64,000 nucleotides of DNA from Rhodobacterales bacterium HKCCE2091 (GTDB lineage Bacteria > Pseudomonadota > Alphaproteobacteria > Rhodobacterales > Rhodobacteraceae). Location: NCBI GenBank assembly GCA_015689685.1, contig WVSL01000003.1:62001-126000 (forward strand), given 5' to 3'. The notes beneath the pieces were generated by a model. The model was not told where the DNA came from. It searched no databases and saw only the letters and a program-made list of their open reading frames with translations. A program made the translations under genes and the position numbers. Shown here one piece after another: positions 33,027-40,655 of the stretch (position 1 is the stretch's first letter; every line of letters begins with the position of its first letter).

Positions 33027-33779
33027 ATGTTCGGGATCGATCTCTACGACGCCGCGCTCCTGCCGGGGATGGTCGTCGCGCTTGCCGCGGGGGTGCTGAG
33101 CTTCCTCAGCCCCTGCGTCCTGCCGATCGTGCCCGCCTATCTCGCCTACATGGGCGGCATCACGCTCGACGAGATGCGCTCGGCCCGGACCGCGCGGGCC
33201 CGCGCGATCCTCGCCGCCGGGTTCTTCGTGCTCGGCCTGTCCACGGTCTTCGTCCTGCTCGGCTTCACCGCCAGCGTCTTCGGCCAGTTCTTCCTGCAGA
33301 ACCAGATCCTGCTGTCGCGGATCGCGGGGGCGGTGGTGATCGTCTTCGGGCTGCACTTCCTCGGCATCCTGCGCATCCCGCTTCTCGACCGCGAGGCGCG
33401 GCTCGACGCGGGCGACCGCGGCGGCTCGGCGCTCGGCGCCTACGTGCTCGGGCTCGCCTTCGCCTTCGGCTGGACGCCGTGCATCGGCCCGCAACTGTCG
33501 ATCATCCTCACCCTCGCCGCGACCGAAAGCGACCTCGGCCGCGGCACGCTCCTGCTCGGCGTCTACGCCATCGGGCTCGGCGTGCCGTTCCTCTTGACCG
33601 CCGCCTTCCTGACCTCGGCCCAGGCGCTGATGGGGCGGATCAAGCGGCACATGGTCTGGATCGAGCGGGGCATGGGCGCGCTTCTCGTGGTGGTCGGCGT
33701 GGCGCTCATAACTGGCGCCTTCTCGGCCTTCTCCTTCTGGCTCCTGGAAACCTTCCCGCCGCTCGGCCGGATCGGCTGA
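33027..33779 (+). CDS. CcdA-like cytochrome c biogenesis / thiol-disulfide transport protein
   Basis: Polytopic inner-membrane protein of 250 residues with six hydrophobic segments. The two membrane Cys residues of the CcdA/DsbD family are present in FLSPCVLPIVPAYLAYMGG near residue 30 and GWTPCIGPQLS near residue 150. It passes reducing equivalents from cytoplasmic thioredoxin to periplasmic thiol proteins, for example in cytochrome c maturation. The neighbourhood (TusA) hints at sulfur metabolism. Confidence 0.93.
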   Translation: MFGIDLYDAALLPGMVVALAAGVLSFLSPCVLPIVPAYLAYMGGITLDEMRSARTARARAILAAGFFVLGLSTVFVLLGFTASVFGQFFLQNQILLSRIAGAVVIVFGLHFLGILRIPLLDREARLDAGDRGGSALGAYVLGLAFAFGWTPCIGPQLSIILTLAATESDLGRGTLLLGVYAIGLGVPFLLTAAFLTSAQALMGRIKRHMVWIERGMGALLVVVGVALITGAFSAFSFWLLETFPPLGRIG

Positions 33780-33820
33780 TCGGCGCTGACGGCGCCCGCA
33801 TGCGGCGCTAGACTGCCGGC

Positions 33821-35023
33821 ATGGAGCGCGCCGCCGTCACCCACCGCAAGGTCTTTTTCCTGCCGGGCTTCGACCCCGCGCCGCCGCGCGCGCACCGGGT
33901 CCGCTACCGGCGCGAGGGCGAGCGGCAGGCGGCGATCTCGGGCTACCGGCTGACCGTCGACGCGGATCCCGGCCGCGCCCCCGGCGCCTGGACCGCGACC
34001 GGCCGCTTCGGCGCGCAGGTGACGCAGGCGGAATTCGAGGTGCTGGCCTGGTCCGACCTCGTCCGGGCCAAGATGAAACAGGGCATCGCCGCGACCTACC
34101 GCGACCTCGCCCGCACCGCGTGGATCTACGTGGCCTCGGGTGCGCTGCCGCGTCTGATGCGGTTGCGGAAGGGTCCGGTGATCGCGGCGCTCTACCCGGT
34201 CGTGGTGCTGGTCCTGCAGGCGCTCGCGGCTGTGGCGGCCGCGGTCATCGTCGCGGCGCAGGCGCACCGGCTGCTGCCTTGGGCCGCCGCCGTCCCGCTC
34301 GGGCTTGCCGCGGGTGCGCTGGTCCTCTGGGCCTTCCGCCGCCATGACGGCCGCGTGCTCGCCCATTACCTGATGACCGACTACGCCTACACCGCCGCAG
34401 GGCGGGGGGCCTATCCGCCGGACCTGTCGGCGCGGCTCCGGGCCTTCACCGCGCGGCTGGAAACCGCGATGGCCTCGGACGCGGACGAGGTGCTGCTCGT
34501 CGGCCATTCCTCGGGCGCCTACCTCGCCGTGACGGTGCTGGCCGATCTCCTGCGCGGGGGGCGGGTGCCGGAGGGGCCGGCGCTGTCGCTCCTAACACTC
34601 GGGCAGGTGGTGCCGATGGCCTCGTTCCTGCCGCGCGCCGACCGGCTGCGCGCCGATCTCGCCTGCCTCGCCGCATCCGACCGCATCGCCTGGGTCGACG
34701 TGACCGCGCCAGGCGACGGCTGCGCCTTCGCGCTCTGCGACCCGGTGGCGGTCTCGGGCGTCGCGCCGCCGGGCAAGCGCTGGCCGCTGGTGATCTCGGC
34801 GGCGTTCTCGCAGACGCTGAAACCCGAGACCTGGGCGCGGCTCCGCTGGCGGTTCTTCGCGGCGCATTTCCAGTACCTCTGCGCCTTCGACCGCCCCGGC
34901 GACTACGACTACTTCGCGATCACCGCCGGGCCCGAAACGCTCGGGCAGCGCTTCGCGGGCCGCGCCCCGTCGGGCAGCCGGATCGAACGGCCGGTGAACC
35001 GGCACACCTCCGTCGCCGCATGA
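33821..35023 (+). CDS. Membrane-anchored alpha/beta-hydrolase-like protein
   Basis: A 400-residue protein not firmly assigned to a named family. Two adjacent hydrophobic segments lie near residues 125-150 and 153-172. The following soluble part contains a nucleophile-elbow motif VLLVGHSSGAYLAV near residue 230, indicating an alpha/beta-hydrolase (lipase/esterase-like) fold. The N-terminal half (KVFFLPGFDP) also resembles the first strand of such folds, split by the membrane hairpin. The stop overlaps the next P450 start by 4 bases, so both products are probably needed together, for example for hydrolysis and oxidation of a lipid. Confidence 0.7.
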   Translation: MERAAVTHRKVFFLPGFDPAPPRAHRVRYRREGERQAAISGYRLTVDADPGRAPGAWTATGRFGAQVTQAEFEVLAWSDLVRAKMKQGIAATYRDLARTAWIYVASGALPRLMRLRKGPVIAALYPVVVLVLQALAAVAAAVIVAAQAHRLLPWAAAVPLGLAAGALVLWAFRRHDGRVLAHYLMTDYAYTAAGRGAYPPDLSARLRAFTARLETAMASDADEVLLVGHSSGAYLAVTVLADLLRGGRVPEGPALSLLTLGQVVPMASFLPRADRLRADLACLAASDRIAWVDVTAPGDGCAFALCDPVAVSGVAPPGKRWPLVISAAFSQTLKPETWARLRWRFFAAHFQYLCAFDRPGDYDYFAITAGPETLGQRFAGRAPSGSRIERPVNRHTSVAA

Positions 35024-36384
35024 GCCCCCGCCCCGCGCCGAAACCCGCGGCCCGGCCCGACCGGGTATCGCTCTGGCACTACGGGCGGCTGTTCCGGCGC
35101 GACATTCTCTCGGCGCAGCCCGAGCGCCTGTTCGCCGCGAAGATGGCGGAGTTCCGGACCCCGTTCTTCCGCTCCTTCCTGCTGAACGAACCCGACCTCG
35201 TCGACACCGTGCTGCGGGACCGGGCGCGGGATTTCCCCAAGGCGGGTCGGATCGCGGACGGGCTCCGCCCGCTGCTCGGCGCGTCGGTGTTCCTGACCAA
35301 CGGCGAGACATGGGCGCGGCAGCGGCGGATCATCGACCCGGCCTTCGAAGGCGGGCGGATCCGGGCCACCTTTCCGGCGATGGCCGCGGCGGCGGAGGCG
35401 ATGGCGGCGCGGCTGACACCCGGCATCCACGATGTCGAGCCGGTGATGAGCCACGTCACCGCCGACGTGATCTTCCGCACCCTGTTCTCGATCCCGATCG
35501 AGGACGCGACCGCGATGGCCGTGTTCGACGCCTTCCGCCGCTACCAGCGGGCGCAGCCGATCCTGAACGCGGGCGCGCTCCTGGCGTTGCCGCGCTGGAT
35601 CCCGCGCGGGCACCGGCGGCAGACGCGGGCGGCGGCGCGCGAGATCCGGGCGCTGATCGGGGACATGACACGGGCGCGCGCGGCCGAGATCGCGGCGGGA
35701 ACCGCGCCCGACGACCTCGCCACCAAGATCATGACCACGCCGGATCCGGAGACCGGCCGCAGGTTCACCCCGGCGGAGATGGCGGACCAGGTGGCGATCT
35801 TCTTCCTGGCCGGTCACGAGACCTCCGCCTCGGCGCTGGCCTGGGCGCTCTACCTCCTGGCCTGCGACCCCGGTGCGCAGGACCGCGCGGCGTCGGAGGT
35901 GGTCGCGATGCCCGACTTTTCAACGGTTTCCGCCGCGACCTTCACGCGGGACGTGTTCCGCGAGGCGCTCAGGCTCTACCCGGCGGTGCCGATGATGGTG
36001 CGGCAGGCGACGGTGCCGGAACGGTTCCGCGACCGCCCCGTGCCGCAGGGCGCGCACCTCGTGATCTCGCCCTGGCACCTGCACCGCAATCCAAGGCACT
36101 GGGACGACCCCGACGTCTTCGACCCCGACCGTTTCGGCACCGAGGCGGGGCGGGCGGCGATGCGGCGGGCATACCTTCCGTTCTCCGCCGGGCCGCGGGT
36201 CTGCCCCGGCGCGGGGTTCGCGATGACGGAGGCGGTGCTGATCCTGATGACGATCCTGCGCGACTGGCGGCTGTCGCCGGTCGACGGGCGGGAACCGGTG
36301 CCGGTCGCGCATCTCACGCTGCGGTCGCGGGACGGGATCGCGGTCGCGTTCTCCCCCCGCCATCACGACGGCGGGGCGGAATAG
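35020..36384 (+). CDS. Cytochrome P450 (third, different family)
   Basis: P450 of 454 residues, longer than and unlike the two paralogues of the island. I-helix FFLAGHETSASALAW near residue 262, ExxR as EALRLYP near residue 315, PERF region FDPDRFG near residue 367 and heme loop FSAGPRVCPGAGFA with the Cys near residue 395. It resembles eukaryotic-like fatty acid or terpene hydroxylases of bacteria. No N-terminal membrane anchor is seen. Co-translation with the hydrolase-like protein suggests a lipid-like substrate. Confidence 0.93.
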   Translation: MSPRPAPKPAARPDRVSLWHYGRLFRRDILSAQPERLFAAKMAEFRTPFFRSFLLNEPDLVDTVLRDRARDFPKAGRIADGLRPLLGASVFLTNGETWARQRRIIDPAFEGGRIRATFPAMAAAAEAMAARLTPGIHDVEPVMSHVTADVIFRTLFSIPIEDATAMAVFDAFRRYQRAQPILNAGALLALPRWIPRGHRRQTRAAAREIRALIGDMTRARAAEIAAGTAPDDLATKIMTTPDPETGRRFTPAEMADQVAIFFLAGHETSASALAWALYLLACDPGAQDRAASEVVAMPDFSTVSAATFTRDVFREALRLYPAVPMMVRQATVPERFRDRPVPQGAHLVISPWHLHRNPRHWDDPDVFDPDRFGTEAGRAAMRRAYLPFSAGPRVCPGAGFAMTEAVLILMTILRDWRLSPVDGREPVPVAHLTLRSRDGIAVAFSPRHHDGGAE

Positions 36385-36387
36385 CTC

Positions 36388-36699
36388 TCAGCGCAGCTTG
36401 GGCCCGCGCCGGACCAGCCGGCGGGCATTGGCGCGGGTCTGCTTGCGGATCGGCGCGAGCGCGCGTTCGGCCGCGGTGAAGGGCTCCGTCCCGCGCAGGA
36501 TGGCCTTCTGGCTCTCGATCGTGGCGTGGGTGAAGGCGGCGGCCTTCTCGCCGATCATGCGCGCGTTTTCCGACGGCGTGACCGACCAGAGACCCGCCAT
36601 GCCGGCGACGCGCATCGCGATCACCATGTTGGCCTCGGTCAGCATGGCCGCGAACGACAGGCCGAGCCGCATCGGTGCGAAGGGGTCGAACGGGGCCAT
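36388..36699 (-). CDS. Small phasin-like hypothetical protein
   Basis: A 103-residue protein, ATG at 36699 behind AAAGGAAA. It is Ala-rich and mainly helical, with ATIESQKAILRGTEPFTAAERALAPIRKQTRANARR as a basic C-terminal helix. Composition and size resemble phasin-like proteins of Rhodobacterales, but no diagnostic motif is present. It is the last gene of the fumC block, convergent with the P450. Its own promoter may be in the 70-base AT-rich gap upstream. Confidence 0.6.
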   Translation of the reverse strand: MAPFDPFAPMRLGLSFAAMLTEANMVIAMRVAGMAGLWSVTPSENARMIGEKAAAFTHATIESQKAILRGTEPFTAAERALAPIRKQTRANARRLVRRGPKLR

Positions 36700-36769
36700 G
36701 TGTTTTCCTTTCACTGCTCCAGGCAATGAATATGGTCCGGAACGTCCCGCGAACAGGGGAAAATTGTCC

Positions 36770-37000
36770 CTATTTTTGCAAAGCCGCGTTGAGCACGTGG
36801 ACACGAATGGCCGAGGCGAGGCCGCTGGTCATGCCGCGTTCATCGTCGATCTCGGCCACCAGCGCGTTCACCGACACGCCGCGTTCGCCCGCGAGCCGGT
36901 TCAGTTCCTCCCAGAACGCGTCCTCCAGCGAGACGCTGGTGCGGTGGCCGCGGAGGGTCAGCGAATGCTTGCGCGGGCGGAGATCCGGGCGGTCAGGCAT
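36770..37000 (-). CDS. Ribbon-helix-helix domain protein
   Basis: A 76-residue protein. RTSVSLEDAFWEELNRLAGERGVSVNALVAEID near residues 20-52 has the ribbon-helix-helix pattern of the Arc/MetJ-like DNA-binding fold (RHH_4 type). It overlaps the DUF4169 gene by 8 bases in the fumC operon. In Rhodobacterales these three genes are commonly adjacent. The regulated genes are unknown. Confidence 0.85.
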   Translation of the reverse strand: MPDRPDLRPRKHSLTLRGHRTSVSLEDAFWEELNRLAGERGVSVNALVAEIDDERGMTSGLASAIRVHVLNAALQK

Positions 37001-37172
37001 CGTCCCGCTTGTGGCCGTCGAGCCGGGCCGCGTCGAGCGCCTCGCGCGCCTCCTCGGCCTCGCGCTCGGCGCGCGGGCGGCCGTACTTCGCCATGTTGGC
37101 GATGGCGGCATCCTTCGCCGCCTGCTTGGCCCGCGCCTTGCGGGCCTTGTTGAGGTTCACGATCCGGGTCAT
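36993..37172 (-). CDS. DUF4169 family protein
   Basis: A 59-residue basic protein beginning [19 protein letters not shown], the hallmark of DUF4169, followed by an Arg/Glu-rich helix. It overlaps the fumC stop by 4 bases (ATGA) and the RHH gene start by 8 bases, so the three are a translationally coupled unit. Function unknown; the conserved basic helix suggests nucleic-acid or ribosome contact, which is inference. Confidence 0.88.
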   Translation of the reverse strand: MTRIVNLNKARKARAKQAAKDAAIANMAKYGRPRAEREAEEAREALDAARLDGHKRDDA

Positions 37173-38560
37173 TTCGGGCCGATCATGTCCTCGGGCCGCA
37201 CCACCCGGTCGAAGGTTTCCTCGTCGACGAAGCCGAGCTTCACGGCTTCTTCGCGGAGCGTCGTGCCGTTCTTGTGCGCGGTCTTGGCGACCTTGGTGGC
37301 GTTGTCGTAGCCGATGGTCGGCGCCAGCGCCGTCACCAGCATCAGGCTTTCCTTCATCAGCTTGTCGATCCGCTCGACGTTGGCCTGCGTCCCTTCGAGC
37401 ATCCGCTCGGTGAAGCTGTCGGCGGCATCGCCAAGAAGCTGCATGGATTGCAGGAGGTTGTAGGCCATCATCGGGTTGTAGACGTTCAGCTCGAAATGCC
37501 CCTGCGACCCGGCGAAGGAGATCGCGGCGTCGTTGCCGAGGATGTGGGCGCAGACCTGCGTCATCGCCTCGGCCTGGGTCGGGTTCACCTTGCCCGGCAT
37601 GATCGACGACCCGGGCTCGTTCTCCGGCAGGATCAGCTCGCCGAGGCCGGACCGGGGCCCGGAGCCGAGGAAGCGCATGTCGTTGGCGATCTTGTAGCAG
37701 GCCATCGCGGTGGTCTTGACCGCGCCCGACATGAATACCATCGCGTCGTGGGCGGCGAGCGCCTCAAACTTGTTCGGCGCGGTGACGAAGGGCAGGCCGG
37801 TGATCTCGGCGATGTTGGCCGCGACGGTGGTGTCCCATCCCTTGTCGGTGTTGAGACCCGTGCCCACGGCGGTCCCGCCCTGCGCCAGTTCGTAGATGCC
37901 GGGCAGCGCCAGCTCGATCCGCTTGATCCCGTTCCGCACCTGCATCGCGTAGCCGGAGAATTCCTGGCCGAGCGTCAGCGGGGTCGCGTCCTGGGTATGG
38001 GTGCGGCCGATCTTGATGATGTCCCTGAATTCCTCGGCCTTGGCCTCCAGCCCCTCGGCGAGGCGGGTGAGGCCCGGCAGAAGCACGTCGCGCACGGTGG
38101 TCGCGGCGGCGATGTGCATCGCGGTCGGGAAGGTGTCGTTCGACGACTGGCCCATGTTGCAGTGATCGTTCGGGTGGACCGGGTCCTTCGATCCGATCAC
38201 GCCGCCGAGGATCTCGATGGCGCGGTTCGACACGACCTCGTTGGCGTTCATGTTCGACTGGGTGCCCGATCCGGTCTGCCAGACAACGAGCGGGAAGTGG
38301 GCGTCGAGCTTGCCGTCGATGACCTCGGTCGCGGCCTCGATCATCGCGTCGGCGAGGCGGGCGTCCAGCTTGCCGCTGGCCTTGTTCGCCACCGCGCAGG
38401 CCTTCTTGATGACGCCGAGCGCGCGGACGATGGCGACGGGCTGCTTTTCCCACCCGATCGGGAAGTTCATCAGCGACCGCTGCGTCTGGGCGCCCCAGTA
38501 CTTGTCCGCGGGCACCTCCAGCGGGCCGAAACTGTCGGATTCGGTGCGGGTCTCGGTCAT
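37169..38560 (-). CDS. fumC: Class II fumarate hydratase
   Basis: Iron-independent fumarase of 463 residues, interconverting fumarate and malate in the TCA cycle. Landmarks: [14 protein letters not shown] near residue 97, [21 protein letters not shown] near residue 127, [16 protein letters not shown] near residue 185 and the family signature [13 protein letters not shown] near residue 318. The ATG at 38560 is preceded by GGAAG. It is the first gene of the fumC-DUF4169-RHH unit. Length and motifs are complete. Confidence 0.97.
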   Translation of the reverse strand: MTETRTESDSFGPLEVPADKYWGAQTQRSLMNFPIGWEKQPVAIVRALGVIKKACAVANKASGKLDARLADAMIEAATEVIDGKLDAHFPLVVWQTGSGTQSNMNANEVVSNRAIEILGGVIGSKDPVHPNDHCNMGQSSNDTFPTAMHIAAATTVRDVLLPGLTRLAEGLEAKAEEFRDIIKIGRTHTQDATPLTLGQEFSGYAMQVRNGIKRIELALPGIYELAQGGTAVGTGLNTDKGWDTTVAANIAEITGLPFVTAPNKFEALAAHDAMVFMSGAVKTTAMACYKIANDMRFLGSGPRSGLGELILPENEPGSSIMPGKVNPTQAEAMTQVCAHILGNDAAISFAGSQGHFELNVYNPMMAYNLLQSMQLLGDAADSFTERMLEGTQANVERIDKLMKESLMLVTALAPTIGYDNATKVAKTAHKNGTTLREEAVKLGFVDEETFDRVVRPEDMIGPK

Positions 38561-38892
38561 CTCGCTTCCTTCCGGGCCGGAACTCGGGGTTCGTTTAGCG
38601 AAGCCCCGCGCCGGTGGCAATTCCATGCGGGCGCTAACAGCGGGCGTTGCCCGGGGTCGGTCGTCCTTCATGCGCGGAACAAAGGCCGAAGGCCGCCGCG
38701 CATCGCCGGGCCGCCCCCCGGCCCGGCGATCTGGTCGGGTCCGGTGCAAAGCTTCGAGGTCACGCGGATATCGTGGGATAAATCACCGCAGCCGAACCGC
38801 CGGATCGCCGATCCGCGGCCCGTCGATGCGCGGCTCTGCGCCCGGCCGTGCCCGGTTCATGATCCCGTGGTCAGGTCACGGCCGAGGAAGTC
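38561..38892. other. 332-base intergenic region with repeat and hairpin
   Basis: No convincing gene. It contains the fumC promoter region, a perfect 11-bp hairpin ATCGCCGGGCC/GGCCCGGCGAT at 38702-38730 with a C-rich loop, and most of copy A of the approximately 200-bp dispersed repeat. The end next to the methyltransferase gene holds no obvious promoter for it because that gene is read from the other side. Confidence 0.6.
38651..38840 (+). repeat. Dispersed intergenic repeat (about 200 bp), copy A
   Basis: Ordered blocks ACAAAGGCC-GGCCGCCGCG near 38679-38700, then ACCGCAGCCGAACC near 38783, GGATCGCCG, CCGCGGCCC and GCGCGGCTC (about 38800-38840) recur in the same order, inverted, at 60210-60436. 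Both copies are intergenic and carry internal hairpins. A miniature element or an RNA gene family are possible explanations. Confidence 0.6.
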
Positions 38893-39450
38893 CTAAGCCG
38901 TCGCCCAGAACCGGTAGACCCGCGCGGGCGGCAGGTTCCGCCAGATCCGGTCGCTCACCGACCAGTCGAGCGACAACTCCTCCCGCACCGCCTTCGCTAC
39001 CGGCGGTTTCGGGCCGTAGGTGAACTGGACGTAGGCGCCGCCGGGGGTCAGCTTGGCCACGGTGCCGCCGAGGATCGCCCGCTGCAGCGCGAGCGGCATC
39101 GACAGGAGCGGCAGGCCCGAGATCACCGACTGCACCCTGGCCACCGGCAGGTCGCCGAGATCGCCCGCGCTCATCCCGTGGACGTGGATGCCGGGGAAGC
39201 TGTCGCGCAGGCGGGCGCAGAACTCCGGGTTCATCTCGATCGCGTGCAGCCGGTCGGGCGGCAGGCCGCGGTCGAGGATCGCGCGGGTGATGCGGCCGGT
39301 CCCGGCGCCGAGTTCGATCACCGGCAGCCCGTGCGGGTCGACCTCCGCCGCCATCTCGCGGGCCAGCCCCTCGGACGAGGGCGCCAGCGCGACGACCTGG
39401 TGCGGGCGCAGGACAAGCTCGCGCAGGAACAGGGCCAGGTCGTTCGCCAT
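38893..39450 (-). CDS. Phospholipid N-methyltransferase-like SAM-dependent methyltransferase
   Basis: A 185-residue class I methyltransferase. The SAM-binding motif is VIELGAGTGRITRAIL near residue 44, the acidic strand is LHAIEMNPEF near residue 68, and SGLPLLSMPLALQRAIL with YVQFTYGPKPPV match the PmtA-type enzymes that methylate phosphatidylethanolamine to phosphatidylcholine, as well as the related rRNA dimethyladenosine group. Small size and the FTYGP motif favour the phospholipid enzyme. It follows sspB by 9 bases on the same strand. Confidence 0.82.
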   Translation of the reverse strand: MANDLALFLRELVLRPHQVVALAPSSEGLAREMAAEVDPHGLPVIELGAGTGRITRAILDRGLPPDRLHAIEMNPEFCARLRDSFPGIHVHGMSAGDLGDLPVARVQSVISGLPLLSMPLALQRAILGGTVAKLTPGGAYVQFTYGPKPPVAKAVREELSLDWSVSDRIWRNLPPARVYRFWATA

Positions 39451-39459
39451 CGGCCGCCG

Positions 39460-39951
39460 TCAGTGGCTCTTGCGGAAACTGTCGAGGCTGACGACTTCGG
39501 CGTCGTGGGCCTCGCCCTCGTCGGGTTCGCCCTCGGGGCCGTCGTCGTCGGGCGGCAGGTCGTCGGGGTCGTCGCCCTCGGCGCTGCCGCGGGTCTCGAA
39601 CCTCAGCCCGAATTCGACCGAGGGATCGACGAAGGTCAGGAGCGCGCCGAAGGGGATCCGCAGGGGTTCGGGCCGGTCGCCGAAGTTCAGCGTGATGTCG
39701 AAGCCGTCGTCGTCCACCGAAAGACCCTCGTACCAGTGCTGGATCACGATGGTCATTTCCTCGGGGTAGCGGTCGAGCAGCCACGAGGCCAGCGACACGC
39801 CCGGATGCCGGGTGTCGAAGGTGATGAAGAAATGGTGTTCGCCGGGCAGCCCGTTCTCGGCCACGTCCGCGAGGACGCGCTGGATCAGGCCCCGCAACGC
39901 CTCGTGCATGAGGCGTCCGTAGGGAATGGTGTCGGGTACGATATCGGTCAT
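39460..39951 (-). CDS. sspB: SspB-type ClpXP adaptor protein (stringent starvation protein B family)
   Basis: A 163-residue adaptor that binds the tmRNA-encoded degradation tag and delivers tagged proteins to ClpXP. The N-terminal domain has the alphaproteobacterial SspB pattern (HHFFITFDTRHPGVSLASWL, MTIVIQHWYEGL, ITLNFGD and IPFGALLTFVDPSVEFGLRF). A long acidic linker follows, and the terminal VVSLDSFRK is a plausible ClpX-docking peptide. It lies directly downstream of ssrA on the same strand, placing adaptor and tag RNA side by side. Confidence 0.92.
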   Translation of the reverse strand: MTDIVPDTIPYGRLMHEALRGLIQRVLADVAENGLPGEHHFFITFDTRHPGVSLASWLLDRYPEEMTIVIQHWYEGLSVDDDGFDITLNFGDRPEPLRIPFGALLTFVDPSVEFGLRFETRGSAEGDDPDDLPPDDDGPEGEPDEGEAHDAEVVSLDSFRKSH

Positions 39952-40204
39952 GGGCCCTTGCGGTGATCCTCGGCGTCCCGAGCCCACCATAGAAGATTCG
40001 TTCCCGATTGAAAGACGGCCCTCGGGCGGGGTCGCCGGAACCTCCGGGCGGCCGTGATCCGCGACGGCGAGGGCGGTGGATCGGTGCGTCCTGCGCGCGT
40101 GCAAACCCCGCCAGCACCCGCGGCGGATACGGGTCGCAAATCGCCACCGGGACCACGGATGGACCGCCGCCGGGGCCGCGGGATCGGATGGAGGGGGGAG
40201 GAAA
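39952..40204. other. Intergenic region between ssrA and sspB
   Basis: About 250 bases without a convincing gene. It should contain the sspB promoter; the stretch near 39990-40020 (TAGAAGATTCGTTCCCGATTGAAAG region) is AT-richer than its surroundings. Open frames here are short and lack ribosome sites. Confidence 0.5.
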
Positions 40205-40235
40205 GTGCAGGCTTCTGTTGCCAGGTGCCTGCGAA
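40205..40235 (-). terminator. Probable 3' hairpin of tmRNA
   Basis: On the minus strand GCAGGC, a 14-base loop and GCCTGC are followed by ACTTTCC, near 40205-40235. The position just behind the coding piece fits a transcription terminator or the last structural helix of the precursor. Confidence 0.45.
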
Positions 40236-40518
40236 CCCCGCCTTACCCTGCTAGGGGCAAGGACTTAATTTCGGCGACTCGAACTGCTTACGCAGCCAGA
40301 GCCATTGCCGGAGCACGATTGTCGTTGGCAATTATGCTGTTTGGGCCGGTACGGTGGCACCCCGCCGAGACAAAGCCACGCCTTTACACGTTCGTCGATC
40401 CTGTTTCGGCCCCATGATCCCCCCAACGAAGGGTGTTTGGTGGAGCCGCCGGGTACCGCCCCCGGGTCCGATCCGCTTATTCCGCGCGCGTTTATGTCCA
40501 TAGTCCCCTTGCGGGAAC
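40213..40518 (-). ncRNA. ssrA: Circularly permuted two-piece tmRNA
   Basis: Transfer-messenger RNA that rescues stalled ribosomes. On the minus strand the acceptor piece comes first and ends CGGCTCCACCA (3' end at 40438); a 24-base intervening segment is removed (40414-40437); the coding piece begins GGGGCCGAAACAGGATCGACG at 40413. GGGGCCG pairs with CGGCTCC to give a full 7-bp acceptor stem, and CCGGG-N7-CCCGG before it forms the T-arm. The tag frame at 40288-40329 encodes ANDNRAPAMALAA and a TAA stop. A hairpin CCTTGCCC/GGGTAAGG follows. The outer 5' and 3' limits are approximate. Confidence 0.93.
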
Positions 40519-40524
40519 AGTCGG

Positions 40525-40553
40525 AAGGTAGGGCCGGCGCGCCCCGATTTCAA
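40525..40553 (-). promoter_or_regulatory. Sigma-70 type promoter of ssrA
   Basis: On the minus strand TTGAAA (40553-40548) is separated by exactly 17 bases from TACCTT (40530-40525). Transcription would start near 40518, just before the hairpin GTTCCC-GCAA-GGGGAC of the acceptor piece. Confidence 0.65.
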
Positions 40554-40655
40554 GCCGGTTCGACCGCCGCGGCGCGGCGGTTGCGGCGCATTTGAACCGA
40601 TCCCGGCGGGCGCGCGACCCACGGGCGGATTTTCGATGCTTCGCGAGGACGAACC

